From positions 1 through 37,351 of the forward strand of contig PVEQ01000027.1 in NCBI GenBank assembly GCA_002973575.1: a stretch of DNA of 37,351 nucleotides. Direction: 5' to 3'. A program made the translations under genes and the position numbers. This DNA comes from Sediminibacterium magnilacihabitans. Lineage in GTDB: Bacteria > Bacteroidota > Bacteroidia > Chitinophagales > Chitinophagaceae. The notes under the pieces were generated by a model. It had not been told where the DNA came from. It worked only from the letters and a program-made list of their open reading frames with translations, and ran no database searches. Below, piece after piece: positions 15,298 to 24,202 of the stretch (position 1 is the stretch's first letter; each line of letters starts with the position of its first letter).

Positions 15298-17499
15298 ATG
15301 AAAATGAACAAATTGTTGTTGCTTACTTTGTTGTTGACAACATGCGTACACATCATCCATGCCCAACCCCCTCATGGATACAAATGGACCAAAGATGGCA
15401 ATGGCTATTTCGCGGCAGAAAACGGGGAGATTGTTAAATACGAATTGCCTGCCTTCATCAAAACAGTCATCGCTTCGAAAGAAAAATTAACGCCTGCCGG
15501 TGAGAATAATCCCATCAGCATCCGCAATTTTTTCTTTTCCAACGACAATACCCAGGTACTGATCTATAACAACAGCAAGAAAGTATGGCGCTACGATACC
15601 CGCGGCGATTACTGGATACTCAACCTTACAACCGGCAGCCTGAAAAAAATGGGCAAGCAATTCCCGGCTTCTTCCCTCATGTTCGCCAAATTCTCTCCCG
15701 ATGGCAAGAAGCTCGCCTATGTAAGTAATTACAATATTTATGTAGAAGATATTGCTACCGGTAAAGTCACTGCACTCACCAACGGTGGTACCCGCAAAAA
15801 GATCAACGGCACATTCGACTGGGCCTATGAAGAAGAATTTTTTTGCAGGGATGGATTCCGGTGGAGTCCCGATGGCCGTAAGATCGCTTACTGGCAAATA
15901 GATGCTTCCCGCACCAAGGATTACCTGATGATCAACAATACCGATTCTATCTATCCTTTTGTGAAGCCGGTCGAATATCCGGTTGCAGGTGAAGCGCCTT
16001 CTCCTTTCAGAATCGGCGTAGCAGATATTACCACTGCCAACACAAAATGGATGAACATCCCTACAGACCCGGTATTGCAATCTTATGTTCCGCGGATGGA
16101 ATGGGCAGCTAACAGCCATGAACTGATTGTGCAACACCTGAACCGCAAACAAAACGAATCAAACCTGTTGGTTTGCAATATTGCTACGGGTGCATCCAAT
16201 GCGGTCTACGGTGAAAAGGAAAAAACATGGATCGATATACTGCCTTTATGGGATGATGATTATGCTTACGGTGGATGGGACTGGCTCAACAATGGCAAGG
16301 AATTCCTGTGGGCAAGCGAAAAAGACGGATGGCGCCACCTGTACCGCGTTAATCGCGATGGACAAAAAGAAACGCTGGTTACAAAAGGCAATTATGATGT
16401 GATGGACATCAGCTCCATCGATGAGCCAGGCGGGTATGTTTATTTTTTTGCTTCACCCGATAACGCCACACAGAAATATTTGTATCGCACCAAACTCGAC
16501 GGTACCGGAACAGCAGAGCGATTGACGCCCATGAACCAGCCGGGTACACACGATTATGAAGTGTCGCCAACGGGGCATTTTGCCATACATTCATTCTCCA
16601 ATTATTATACAAGGCCTGTTGAAGAATGGGTATCATTGCCCGATCACAAAGCATTCAATGGCGACAATGTAAACAATGCACTGGCAAAGACAAGCCCCGC
16701 TCAATCGAATCTCAACTTCTTCAAAGTGAAAACTGCGGAAGGAGTAGAGATGGATGCCTGGATAGTAAAACCCAGCCATTTTGATTCTACCAAAAAATAC
16801 CCCGTTGTATTTTATGTGTATACCGAGCCGTGGGGACAAAACGTAAAAGACCAATACGGTGTTGGCCATAATTTCCTGTTCAATGGAAACATGTCCGATG
16901 AAGGGTATATCTATATTTCAATCGATAACCGCGGAACGCCTGTACCCAAAGGGAGGGACTGGCGTAAATCTGTGTACCGGAAAATCGGACAGGTCAATAT
17001 CCGCGACCAGGCGCTGGCAGCAAAAGAGATACTCAAATGGCCTTTTACAGACACTTCGCGTGTGGCCGTATGGGGCTGGAGCGGCGGCGGTTCGGCCACA
17101 CTCAACCTGATGTTCCAGTATCCCGAAATTTATAAAACAGGTATTGCGGTAGCAGGCGTAGGCAATCAACTCACTTACGACAATATCTACCAGGAACGTT
17201 ACATGGGATTGCCGCAGGAGAACAGGGAAGACTTTGTGAACGGCTCACCCATTACACATGCCAAAAACCTGAAAGGACATTTGCTCTATATCCATGGTAC
17301 GGGCGACGACAACGTGCATTACAACAATGCAGAAATGCTGATCAATGAATTGATTGCAAATGGCAAACAGTTCCAACTGATGAGTTACCCCAACCGGTCA
17401 CACGGCATTTTTGAAGGCAAAGGAACTACGGCACATCTTTCGCATTTGTACACCGATTACCTGCGCATGTATTGCCCGCCGGGGCCCGGCGCCCGCTGA
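15298..17499 (+). CDS. exported S9 family peptidase (dipeptidyl peptidase IV type)
   Basis: A 733-residue serine peptidase. ATG 15298 is preferred because it begins a signal peptide (MKMNKLLLLTLLL, ending HAQ); the open frame upstream only overlaps the glycine-rich tail of the previous gene. Residues about 40-480 form the eight-bladed propeller with repeated SPDGKKLAYV/SPDGRKIAYW strands and DWAYEEEF, which carries the paired glutamates that hold the substrate N-terminus in DPP-IV. Residues about 500-733 are the alpha/beta hydrolase domain with Ser595 (GWSGGG), Asp at 670/671 (GTGDDNVH) and His702 (NRSHGI). It should remove Xaa-Pro dipeptides in the periplasm for peptide use. Its stop codon directly abuts that of the opposite gene. 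Confidence 0.95.
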   Translation: MKMNKLLLLTLLLTTCVHIIHAQPPHGYKWTKDGNGYFAAENGEIVKYELPAFIKTVIASKEKLTPAGENNPISIRNFFFSNDNTQVLIYNNSKKVWRYDTRGDYWILNLTTGSLKKMGKQFPASSLMFAKFSPDGKKLAYVSNYNIYVEDIATGKVTALTNGGTRKKINGTFDWAYEEEFFCRDGFRWSPDGRKIAYWQIDASRTKDYLMINNTDSIYPFVKPVEYPVAGEAPSPFRIGVADITTANTKWMNIPTDPVLQSYVPRMEWAANSHELIVQHLNRKQNESNLLVCNIATGASNAVYGEKEKTWIDILPLWDDDYAYGGWDWLNNGKEFLWASEKDGWRHLYRVNRDGQKETLVTKGNYDVMDISSIDEPGGYVYFFASPDNATQKYLYRTKLDGTGTAERLTPMNQPGTHDYEVSPTGHFAIHSFSNYYTRPVEEWVSLPDHKAFNGDNVNNALAKTSPAQSNLNFFKVKTAEGVEMDAWIVKPSHFDSTKKYPVVFYVYTEPWGQNVKDQYGVGHNFLFNGNMSDEGYIYISIDNRGTPVPKGRDWRKSVYRKIGQVNIRDQALAAKEILKWPFTDTSRVAVWGWSGGGSATLNLMFQYPEIYKTGIAVAGVGNQLTYDNIYQERYMGLPQENREDFVNGSPITHAKNLKGHLLYIHGTGDDNVHYNNAEMLINELIANGKQFQLMSYPNRSHGIFEGKGTTAHLSHLYTDYLRMYCPPGPGAR

Positions 17500-18702
17500 T
17501 CAGTTGTGCTGCTTGGTAAACATGTTTTTCTTCACATCATACCATACCTGGTCGAGGCTCCGGCCGTCATCCACCCAGGTAGAAAGGTACTGGCGCATGT
17601 TCTCGTACTGGTTGCGTGATGCAGTGGCAAAAAAGTCTTTGATGAAACGGCTGTCCTGCTCAAGGGCCCCTTCACCATATATCTGCCTCACAGAGAGCTC
17701 GCGGTCGTGGTCTTTCTGGATGGTCTCTTTCTCCAGCTCTTCACGTAACCGCACTTTTTCATCGTAAGAGCCGGTAGGCAACAATGTTTTTGCGATCACC
17801 GGCATGAGCTCGATCAGCATCAACAATGCTACGAGCAGGTAATAACGGAATGCAACGGCCGGATTGTCTTTCACCAGGTGGTTGAGCGCTTCAATACGCG
17901 TAATGAAGCCGTCGTTTAACAAGGCTTCAAAAGCCTGTTGCTCTTTTTGAACAGTAACATCGATGGCATGCAGTGAACTATCAACCATGCGGAGTCGCGG
18001 CTGCAGCTGTCCTTGTATTTGCTGGTATTCAATATCCAGCTTCTGGTATTCATCCTGCTTGGCCTTTGCCACATCTTTCAATCCGGGTCTTTTACTTCCC
18101 CCTGTACCATCGGTTTCGGCAATGAATGCTTGCCTGGCCTGGCTCACTTCACCATATTTTGTGGAGAGTTGTTGTTCCAGCTCATTTTTAGAGCGCAGCA
18201 GATCAGCACGCGATGCCTGGTACACCGAGTCCTGGCGCATGCGCTTTTCTTTTTTCCGGTGCTCATTATCCAGCGAAGTCTGTACATGGATCTCTTTATC
18301 GAACAGGTAAAGCAGGGCAGGCTGTGCCATGAAAACACCAATGGTCACTGCCAGCAGGCCACGGAAAACCAGGGGAATGAACTTGCGTTTGTTACTGCGG
18401 GTGATACCCTTGATCAGGGCCCTGTCTATGGAAAGGATGATGCAACCCATAAAAAAGCCCAGGAAACAAGCGATTGGCAGGTTAGGGGTAACGGTACTGA
18501 AAAAATAGGTCCAGGCAAAAGTGGCAAATAACCAGGTGCCCATCACGCTCATACCTATAATGGCGTAACGGTTGCGGTCTATCATGCAATCCCTGATCAA
18601 TTCTTCTTCGGCTGTTGCCAACCACCATAAAAAACGGTTCCATCTGCTGGGGGCACCCATACCCCTATGTACATACGCAGCAGGACTGGTCTTTTCCTTC
18701 AT
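17500..18702 (-). CDS. DUF4407 multi-pass membrane protein
   Basis: A 400-residue protein matching the DUF4407 layout. Three hydrophobic segments lie at about 46-68, 74-94 and 107-130, with the family sequence SIDRALIKG between the second and third. A long charged, probably coiled-coil region follows (about 135-265, with SKNELEQQLSTKYGEVSQA and KQDEYQKLDIEYQQIQGQ). A fourth membrane helix (YYLLVALLMLIELMPVIAK) lies at about 285-303, and the cytoplasmic tail is about 95 residues. The function of the family is unknown. It is transcribed toward the S9 peptidase with no gap between the stop codons and no terminator hairpin between them. Confidence 0.9.
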   Translation of the reverse strand: MKEKTSPAAYVHRGMGAPSRWNRFLWWLATAEEELIRDCMIDRNRYAIIGMSVMGTWLFATFAWTYFFSTVTPNLPIACFLGFFMGCIILSIDRALIKGITRSNKRKFIPLVFRGLLAVTIGVFMAQPALLYLFDKEIHVQTSLDNEHRKKEKRMRQDSVYQASRADLLRSKNELEQQLSTKYGEVSQARQAFIAETDGTGGSKRPGLKDVAKAKQDEYQKLDIEYQQIQGQLQPRLRMVDSSLHAIDVTVQKEQQAFEALLNDGFITRIEALNHLVKDNPAVAFRYYLLVALLMLIELMPVIAKTLLPTGSYDEKVRLREELEKETIQKDHDRELSVRQIYGEGALEQDSRFIKDFFATASRNQYENMRQYLSTWVDDGRSLDQVWYDVKKNMFTKQHN

Positions 18703-18867
18703 AATTACAATTTGGAGCAGAAAAACGGCTGAAATAGGGGGAATACCTGGTTGGAGTCGGAACGGTAAAGGAACGATTTTAAACCGGTACGGCCCGTAGA
18801 AAAAGCTGTTTTAAAGCTATTTTAACGGAATATAATACTGAAAACCCCCAGTTTTCGATCCATGCCC

Positions 18868-18875
18868 TACCTTTG
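18868..18875 (+). promoter_or_regulatory. -7 promoter element of yidC
   Basis: TACCTTTG matches TAnnTTTG and lies 19 nt before the yidC start. A TTTG at the proper -33 distance is absent (CCCC is there), so the upstream half is unsupported. Confidence 0.55.
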
Positions 18876-18894
18876 CCGCTCAATAAAAGTTTCT

Positions 18895-20742
18895 ATGAAG
18901 ACGGATAAGAATACGGTCATTGGATTCATCTTGCTGGGAGTCCTGTTTTTTATTTTTTTCTGGTACAATAACAAACAACAGGCCACATTATTGGAAGCCA
19001 GGAAAAAACAGGAAGATTCCCTTGCCCGTATTGCCGCCAGTCGCGTTAAACCGGAGGATAAAGCCCTTGCGCGCATCGATTCCCTGAAGCGTGATTCTGC
19101 TTCCCGCATAGCGGCTGCAGGTGATTTTACCACGGCTGCTATTGGACAGGAACAGCTGGTGAGCGTGGAAAACGACGTGATCAAAGTAACTTTTACCACC
19201 AAAGGCGGGCAGGTAAAATCGGTAGAACTGAAAAACTACCATTCAGCCCAGGGCAGTCCCGTGGTGCTTTTCAACCAGAACCAACTGGGATATAATGTAA
19301 ATACGGCGGCCAACCAATCGGCTTCCACAACCGGTTTATTCTTCACGCCTTCGGCTCCCGTAACCCAGGCCGATGGCAGCCAATCTATCAACTTCAGCAT
19401 CAACGCCGCGAATGGCGAGAGCATCATACACCAGTTTGTGATCAGGAAAGGCGCTTATATGGTTGATTGGAATGTAACCCTGACCGGTGCAGATAAATTG
19501 CTGAGCCAGGGACAATTCAACCTGCAATGGAACGGCGAAACTTTTCAGCAGGAAAGAACAGCCACTTATGAAAGGCAGATGTCGAACATCTGTTTTTCAG
19601 AAGGTAATGAGTTCGATTATATCTCTGCCAAAACGGAACGTAAGTTTGAAAAAAATGTACAATGGGTGAGCATGGTGCAACAGTTCTTCAACACCACGCT
19701 CGTGGCGAAGAACGGCTTTGGCAGTGGCGATGTACAATGGCAACGCAAGACCGATTCCAGCAATATACTGGCTACGGCGCAGATGAACCTGCAGGCCAAA
19801 CTGCCGGTAACAGCATCGGTATCTGTACCGCTTCAATTATACTTTGGCCCCAGCGACTATTCGATCCTCAAACACCAGGCGCCTGAAATGGACCGCATTG
19901 TGAACCTGGGTCGTGACCTGTATTCTTTTGTAAGACCTATCAACAAATTCATCATCATGCCCGTGTTCGATTTCTTTGCGGGTTTTGTGAAGAACTACGG
20001 ATGGGTGGTATTGTTGCTGACTTTGTTCATCAGGCTGGTAACATCACCGCTTACTTACAGCAGTTACCTGAGCGGCGCCAAGATGAAAGTGTTGCGCCCC
20101 GAGCTGGATGTGATCAAAAAGAAATTCGGCAGCGACCAGCAGGGCTTTGCCATGGAACAAATGAAATTATTCCGCGAAGCGGGTGTAAACCCATTGGGTG
20201 GTTGTATCCCGGCATTACTGCAGATTCCCATCTTCTTTGCATTGTATAGTTTCTTCAATTCCAATATTGCTTTGCGCGGACAATCCTTCCTCTGGAGCCA
20301 GGACCTTTCTTCTTATGATGTGATTGCCAAACTGCCTTTCAACGTACCGTTGGGATTCGGAGATCATATCAGTTTGTTCACCATTACAGCTGTGGTGACC
20401 AGCTTCCTGATCTCTATTTACAATATGAGCATGACGCCAACACAGGATAATCCGATGATGAAGTATATGCCGTATATTTTCCCTTTCATGCTGCTGTTCA
20501 TCTTCAACAGGTTACCTTCGGCGCTGACCTGGTATTATACGGTATCCAACCTCATCACGCTGGGACTACAGTTCGTGATCCAGAATTATATCATCAACCA
20601 TGATAAGATACTGGCCAAGATCGAAGAAAAGCGTAAGGCGCCCAAGACCAAAAGCAAATGGCAGGATCGCTATGAGCAGATGATGGAAAGCCAGAAAAAG
20701 TTGCAGGACCTGAAAGAGAAGAACCAGCGACGCAATAACTGA
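18895..20742 (+). CDS. yidC: membrane protein insertase YidC
   Basis: A 615-residue Oxa1/YidC-family insertase that places membrane proteins with or after SecYEG. I chose ATG 18895 because an in-frame ATG at 18862 lies on the promoter element and adds residues before a clean first membrane helix (MKTDKNTVIGFILLGVLFF). The large periplasmic beta domain spans about 40-355. The insertase core starts near 365, with FIRLVTSPLTYSS holding the conserved groove arginine (Arg380), then the coiled GAKMKVLRPELDVIKKKF hairpin, GGCIPALLQIPIFFALYSFF, and further helices to about 570. The Lys-rich tail binds ribosomes. Length is typical for Bacteroidota. Confidence 0.96.
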   Translation: MKTDKNTVIGFILLGVLFFIFFWYNNKQQATLLEARKKQEDSLARIAASRVKPEDKALARIDSLKRDSASRIAAAGDFTTAAIGQEQLVSVENDVIKVTFTTKGGQVKSVELKNYHSAQGSPVVLFNQNQLGYNVNTAANQSASTTGLFFTPSAPVTQADGSQSINFSINAANGESIIHQFVIRKGAYMVDWNVTLTGADKLLSQGQFNLQWNGETFQQERTATYERQMSNICFSEGNEFDYISAKTERKFEKNVQWVSMVQQFFNTTLVAKNGFGSGDVQWQRKTDSSNILATAQMNLQAKLPVTASVSVPLQLYFGPSDYSILKHQAPEMDRIVNLGRDLYSFVRPINKFIIMPVFDFFAGFVKNYGWVVLLLTLFIRLVTSPLTYSSYLSGAKMKVLRPELDVIKKKFGSDQQGFAMEQMKLFREAGVNPLGGCIPALLQIPIFFALYSFFNSNIALRGQSFLWSQDLSSYDVIAKLPFNVPLGFGDHISLFTITAVVTSFLISIYNMSMTPTQDNPMMKYMPYIFPFMLLFIFNRLPSALTWYYTVSNLITLGLQFVIQNYIINHDKILAKIEEKRKAPKTKSKWQDRYEQMMESQKKLQDLKEKNQRRNN

Positions 20743-20754
20743 GTTTTTTTGGCA

Positions 20755-20762
20755 TAGATTTG
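20755..20762 (+). promoter_or_regulatory. -7 promoter element before the GLPGLI-like gene
   Basis: TAGATTTG matches TAnnTTTG exactly and lies 20 nt before the start codon, immediately after the yidC stop. The -33 box is not recognisable. Confidence 0.5.
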
Positions 20763-20782
20763 ATGGTACTATTCAAAACAGA

Positions 20783-21424
20783 ATGGCCATGCGCGCTTAT
20801 GTTTCATTAATAGGTTTATTGTTGTTCTCCGCAGTGCTGTATGCACAACAACGGGTGGTGGCGGATTGTACCGTTACCTACCGCGTTAACCTGGAAGAAA
20901 AGGGTGGCGATAAAGATGTTACCGAATCGTTCGGCGCTACAACAAAAACAGTGTATATCCGTGGCAATAACAGCCGGGTAGACCTGGTAAGTCCTGCTTT
21001 CAAACAATCCCTGCTGTACGATAAAACAGTTGCCAGTGCGGTGATATTGCGTGAGTTCGGCAATCACAAACTCATGACCAAACTGAATCACGACCAATGG
21101 ATCGCTGTCAATAAAAAAATGTACGATAGCATGACCATCGCCTATTCCGGTGAGACCAAGAATATACTCGGCTTCGAGTGTAAAAGGGCTGTATTGCGTT
21201 TGAAAAACGGCACCACATTCAGCCTGTATTATGCCACTAATATTATTCCTTCTGTGAGGGAGTTTCAATACGAGTTCAAAGACATACCGGGTTTTGTGCT
21301 GGAGTATGAGTCGATGGAAGGAGAGAACAAGAAAATAACATATACAGCTACGAAAGTGAACATAAGTCCTGTGCCGGTATCAAAATTCGAGATACCTACT
21401 TCGGGTTACAGGATCATCAACTGA
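20783..21424 (+). CDS. exported GLPGLI-like hypothetical protein
   Basis: A 213-residue protein with a signal peptide (MAMRAYVSLIGLLLFSAVLYAQ). An alternative start is ATG 20789. The body is all beta: VVADCTVTYRV, TKTVYIRGNNSRVDLVS, SLLYDKT, then ETKNILGFECKRAVLRLKNGT and FKDIPGFVLEYESMEG. The last block, with its IPGFVLEYE turn, resembles the GLPGLI family of Bacteroidota, exported proteins of unknown function. It is placed right after yidC with its own probable promoter and is convergent with the next small exported protein. I would call the family with moderate confidence only. Confidence 0.75.
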   Translation: MAMRAYVSLIGLLLFSAVLYAQQRVVADCTVTYRVNLEEKGGDKDVTESFGATTKTVYIRGNNSRVDLVSPAFKQSLLYDKTVASAVILREFGNHKLMTKLNHDQWIAVNKKMYDSMTIAYSGETKNILGFECKRAVLRLKNGTTFSLYYATNIIPSVREFQYEFKDIPGFVLEYESMEGENKKITYTATKVNISPVPVSKFEIPTSGYRIIN

Positions 21425-21425
21425 A

Positions 21426-21812
21426 TTAGTGGTGCTCGGGAGGAGCAGGGGTTTTGAATTTGGGAACCCTTACCTTGAACTTATAAGGATAGATATAAGT
21501 AGTATTCCCATTGTCAAATTTGAGCATGGAACTCACTTCTCCGCCTTCGGTGAGGACTTCGCTTACTGATGAATGCATGAGTTGTGTTCCTTTGAACTGC
21601 ATGCTGGATTTGAGGGAAGAATAAGAAAGCGCTGAAAGGGATTTATGAGACGATACGGCATTCACATTCTTCAGCGAGTACTTGCTGTTGTTCTTGGTAC
21701 CGCCTTTTTCGTCGGTAATGCCGGTAAATGAAAAGGCAGCAAATGCTATCTTAACGCCCAGTGTAAGGACGAATGCAATAGCAACTGTTTTAATATGTTT
21801 TTGCCCTTTCAT
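21426..21812 (-). CDS. small exported hypothetical protein, possibly translated from a leaderless mRNA
   Basis: A 128-residue protein with an N-terminal signal segment (MKGQKHIKTVAIAFVLTLG, ending AFA). ATG 21812 is chosen because the longer frame (to 21839) runs through a consensus promoter. The mature part is Ser/Lys-rich and includes GITDEKGGTKNNSKYSLKNVN, split as GITDEKGGTKNN and SKYSLKNVN, and a C-terminal IYPYKFKVRVPKFKTPAPPEH. I do not recognise a family. The promoter -7 box ends about 5 nt upstream of the start codon, so the mRNA would have almost no 5' leader. It is convergent with the GLPGLI-like gene, one nucleotide apart. Confidence 0.7.
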   Translation of the reverse strand: MKGQKHIKTVAIAFVLTLGVKIAFAAFSFTGITDEKGGTKNNSKYSLKNVNAVSSHKSLSALSYSSLKSSMQFKGTQLMHSSVSEVLTEGGEVSSMLKFDNGNTTYIYPYKFKVRVPKFKTPAPPEHH

Positions 21813-21817
21813 TAACA

Positions 21818-21848
21818 CAAATCTAAATAAATTTAACAAAATTACAAA
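21818..21848 (-). promoter_or_regulatory. consensus Bacteroidota promoter of the small exported protein gene
   Basis: On the minus strand TTTG (21848-21845), 19 nt, then TAGATTTG (21825-21818). Both boxes and spacing match the consensus. The start codon at 21812 is so close that a leaderless transcript is predicted. Confidence 0.75.
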
Positions 21849-21897
21849 TTAAGCTTCTGTTAGCTAAACGTTAAGGGATTAAAAAAGTTACCCGAAA

Positions 21898-21929
21898 CTT
21901 GGAAAAAGCTGATTTTTGTACTAAATTGG
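21898..21929 (+). promoter_or_regulatory. possible promoter of the TPR gene
   Basis: CTTG (21898-21901) is followed after 20 nt by TAAATTGG (21922-21929), one base off each box, 17 nt before the TPR start. A second candidate -7, GATTTTTG at 21911-21918, competes with it. Tentative. Confidence 0.3.
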
Positions 21930-21945
21930 GTAAACCAATAGACAG

Positions 21946-23367
21946 ATGAGAGAAAACCCGTATCGTGAAGACCGAGAGGAACTGAAGGAGCTATTGAGAC
22001 AATACCAGAATCTGAAACAGGGCCGTAGCCATAGTTTCCTTGAAGAAGAGGCTTTTGAACGTATTATAGATTATTTTGATGATAAAGATAATCTTCCTGA
22101 AGCACTTGAAGCGGCCGAGGCCGGCCTGGAACAATTTCCCTATTCTTCCCAGTTGATGATCAAAAAGGCAGATTTGCTGCTGGCTACCCGTAAATACCGG
22201 GAGGCGCTCGATGTGCTGGAAATGGCGGAATTATACGACAGCAGCGATATCAACCTCTATATCCTCAAAACAGATGCTTACCTCGCGCTCGACCAGCAAG
22301 CCAAAGCCGTGGAACTGCTCGAATCGGCCCTGCGCCTTTTTGAGGGGGAAGAGCGGCTCGACCTGCTCTTTGAGCTGGCCGATGTGTACGACGATTATGA
22401 AGAGTTCGATAAAGTATTCGATTGCCTCAAACTGATACTGGAAGAAGAGCCCAATAATGAAGAGGCGCTGTACAAGATCTGTTTCTGGACAGATTTTACC
22501 GGCCGCAATGAAGAAAGCATACGCCTGCACCAGCAGATCATCGAAGATTATCCGTTCAGCGAGCTGGCCTGGTTCAACCTGGCGGCGGCTTACCAGGGAT
22601 TGAAACTCTATGAAAAAGCCATCGATGCATACCAGTATGCGGTGGCCATCGACGAAAAGTTCGACTATGCTTACCGCAACATGGGCGATGCCTACCTGCG
22701 GTTGAGAAAATACAAGGAAGCCATTGAAGTGCTGGAAAAAGTGCTGGAACTAACGCGCCCCGAAGATGTGATCTACGAAGCCATCGGCCATTGCTATCAC
22801 CGCATGGGCAATTATGCGCAGGCGCGTTTTCATTACAAGAAAGCGGTGCACCTGAACCCCGATGACAGCAAGCTGCACTATAAGATAGCCGTTACTTATA
22901 TGTTGGAACAACAGTGGCAGAGCGCTGTGAAGCAACTGGAGAATGCCATGCGAATTCACCGCTCGGTACCGGAATACAACCTGGCCATGGGAGAATGCAA
23001 GATGAACCTCAACCAGTTCAAGGATGCCATACAATATTTCGGAGCAGTAGTGCGTTATAAAACCAAGAATGTGGCCGGATGGGAAGCATTGATCCGTTGC
23101 CTGATCAAAGCGGAATTTTACGATGAAGCGATGGAGCAGTGCATGGCGGCATCGAAAGCCACAGAAGGCAAACCGGTATTCCTGTTCTATCACAGCGCCG
23201 TTCTTTTCATCATGGGCAAGAGCAAAGAAGCCCTGGTGAAACTGGAAACAGCGATGGAAAAAGCGCCCAGGCTCCTGAAAAAATTTGTAGAGATCAACCC
23301 GTCCATATTGCAAAACAACCACGTAGTTGATATAGTAGCCCGCTACAAGAAGGGCAAAAAAATATAG
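21946..23367 (+). CDS. tetratricopeptide repeat protein
   Basis: A 473-residue cytoplasmic protein without signal peptide. After an acidic N-terminal helix (about 1-35) it is a continuous stack of 34-residue helix-turn-helix TPR units. Clear examples are NLPEALEAAEAGLEQFPYSS, KYREALDVLEMAELYDSSD, AWFNLAAAYQGLKLYEKAI, AYRNMGDAYLRLRKYKEAI, IGHCYHRMGNYAQARFHYK and GECKMNLNQFKDAIQYF, each with the W/Y-G/A-A-P spacing. There are roughly ten units. The acidic concave surface suggests a protein-binding scaffold. Bacteroidota TPR proteins of this form are widespread and unnamed; the partner is not evident from neighbours. Confidence 0.92.
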   Translation: MRENPYREDREELKELLRQYQNLKQGRSHSFLEEEAFERIIDYFDDKDNLPEALEAAEAGLEQFPYSSQLMIKKADLLLATRKYREALDVLEMAELYDSSDINLYILKTDAYLALDQQAKAVELLESALRLFEGEERLDLLFELADVYDDYEEFDKVFDCLKLILEEEPNNEEALYKICFWTDFTGRNEESIRLHQQIIEDYPFSELAWFNLAAAYQGLKLYEKAIDAYQYAVAIDEKFDYAYRNMGDAYLRLRKYKEAIEVLEKVLELTRPEDVIYEAIGHCYHRMGNYAQARFHYKKAVHLNPDDSKLHYKIAVTYMLEQQWQSAVKQLENAMRIHRSVPEYNLAMGECKMNLNQFKDAIQYFGAVVRYKTKNVAGWEALIRCLIKAEFYDEAMEQCMAASKATEGKPVFLFYHSAVLFIMGKSKEALVKLETAMEKAPRLLKKFVEINPSILQNNHVVDIVARYKKGKKI

Positions 23368-23380
23368 ACTCCTTCCCGCT

Positions 23381-23390
23381 GCACATGTGC
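23381..23390. promoter_or_regulatory. perfect palindrome in the promoter of the ComA-aroE pair
   Basis: GCACATGTGC is a perfect 10-bp palindrome located 9 nt before a -7 element, where a regulator would overlap the polymerase. It may be an operator or chance. Confidence 0.25.
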
Positions 23391-23398
23391 GATTAGCC

Positions 23399-23406
23399 TA
23401 TTTTTG
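23399..23406 (+). promoter_or_regulatory. -7 promoter element of the ComA-aroE pair
   Basis: TATTTTTG matches TAnnTTTG exactly and lies 26 nt before the ComA-like start codon. No -33 TTTG is seen at 19 nt. Confidence 0.5.
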
Positions 23407-23432
23407 CACCCGACAAGAAAACGAATAAGAGC

Positions 23433-24197
23433 ATGAATTTTAATCTGACGCAGATCCCTGCCCGCACGCAGCAACCCCGGAATTCAGGTATAACAATGGT
23501 AATGGACAAAGGACTCAGCATCACGGAAGTCCATAATTTTATGAGCGTGTCGGGTCCGCATGTGGATATTGTCAAACTGGGCTTCGGCACTTCATTCGTT
23601 ACGCCCAAACTCCGTGAGAAGATCGAAGCATACAAATCATACAACGTGCCTATTTATTTTGGTGGCACTTTATTCGAAGCTTTCCTGGTGAGAAACCAGT
23701 TCAATGATTATATCGCAGTGTGTAAGGACTATGGAGTGGATTATATGGAAGTGAGTGATGGCTCCATCACCATTCCGCATGCAGAGAAATGCGGCTACAT
23801 TGAAAAACTGACACAGCACGGTACTGTATTGAGTGAAGTGGGAAGTAAAGACGCCGCGCATATCATTCCTCCTTATAAATGGATTGAACTGATGCGCGCC
23901 GAACTGGAAGCGGGCTCTTCTTACGTGATCGCTGAAGCGCGCGAAGCGGGTAATGTGGGTATCTACCGCGGATCGGGTGAAGTAAGGGAAGGTTTGGTGC
24001 AGGAGATACTCACACAGATACCGGAAGAAAAGATTCTTTGGGAAGCGCCGCAGAAAGCGCAGCAATTATACTTCCTGGAACTCATCGGCTGCAACGTAAA
24101 CCTTGGAAATATCGCACCGCAAGAAGTGATCGCATTGGAAGCAATGCGTGTTGGATTGCGAGGAGATACGTTTGAACTTTACCTCGATAAAGCCTGA
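23433..24197 (+). CDS. phosphosulfolactate synthase (ComA family)
   Basis: A 254-residue TIM-barrel protein of the ComA family, which adds sulfite to phosphoenolpyruvate to make phosphosulfolactate. Recognised blocks are GITMVMDKGLS near 19-29, VDIVKLGFGTSFV (about 44-56), VPIYFGGTLFEAF, YGVDYMEVSDGSITIP (about 101-116), VLSEVGSKDA, AREAGNVGIYRGSGEVR and NVNLGNIAPQEVIALEAMRVGLRGDT at the end. The archaeal enzyme starts coenzyme M synthesis. In a bacterium the product may instead feed sulfonate or sulfonolipid formation, which is known in this phylum; that step is inference. It is 5 nt from aroE and probably co-transcribed. Confidence 0.9.
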   Translation: MNFNLTQIPARTQQPRNSGITMVMDKGLSITEVHNFMSVSGPHVDIVKLGFGTSFVTPKLREKIEAYKSYNVPIYFGGTLFEAFLVRNQFNDYIAVCKDYGVDYMEVSDGSITIPHAEKCGYIEKLTQHGTVLSEVGSKDAAHIIPPYKWIELMRAELEAGSSYVIAEAREAGNVGIYRGSGEVREGLVQEILTQIPEEKILWEAPQKAQQLYFLELIGCNVNLGNIAPQEVIALEAMRVGLRGDTFELYLDKA

Positions 24198-24202
24198 TAA
24201 CT

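Noticed and set aside
14511..15356. 281-codon antisense frame over the second TPM gene
   Set aside because: Ala/Thr-rich shadow of the Gly-rich tail and TPM domain; no signal, promoter or domain, while the plus-strand gene is clear.
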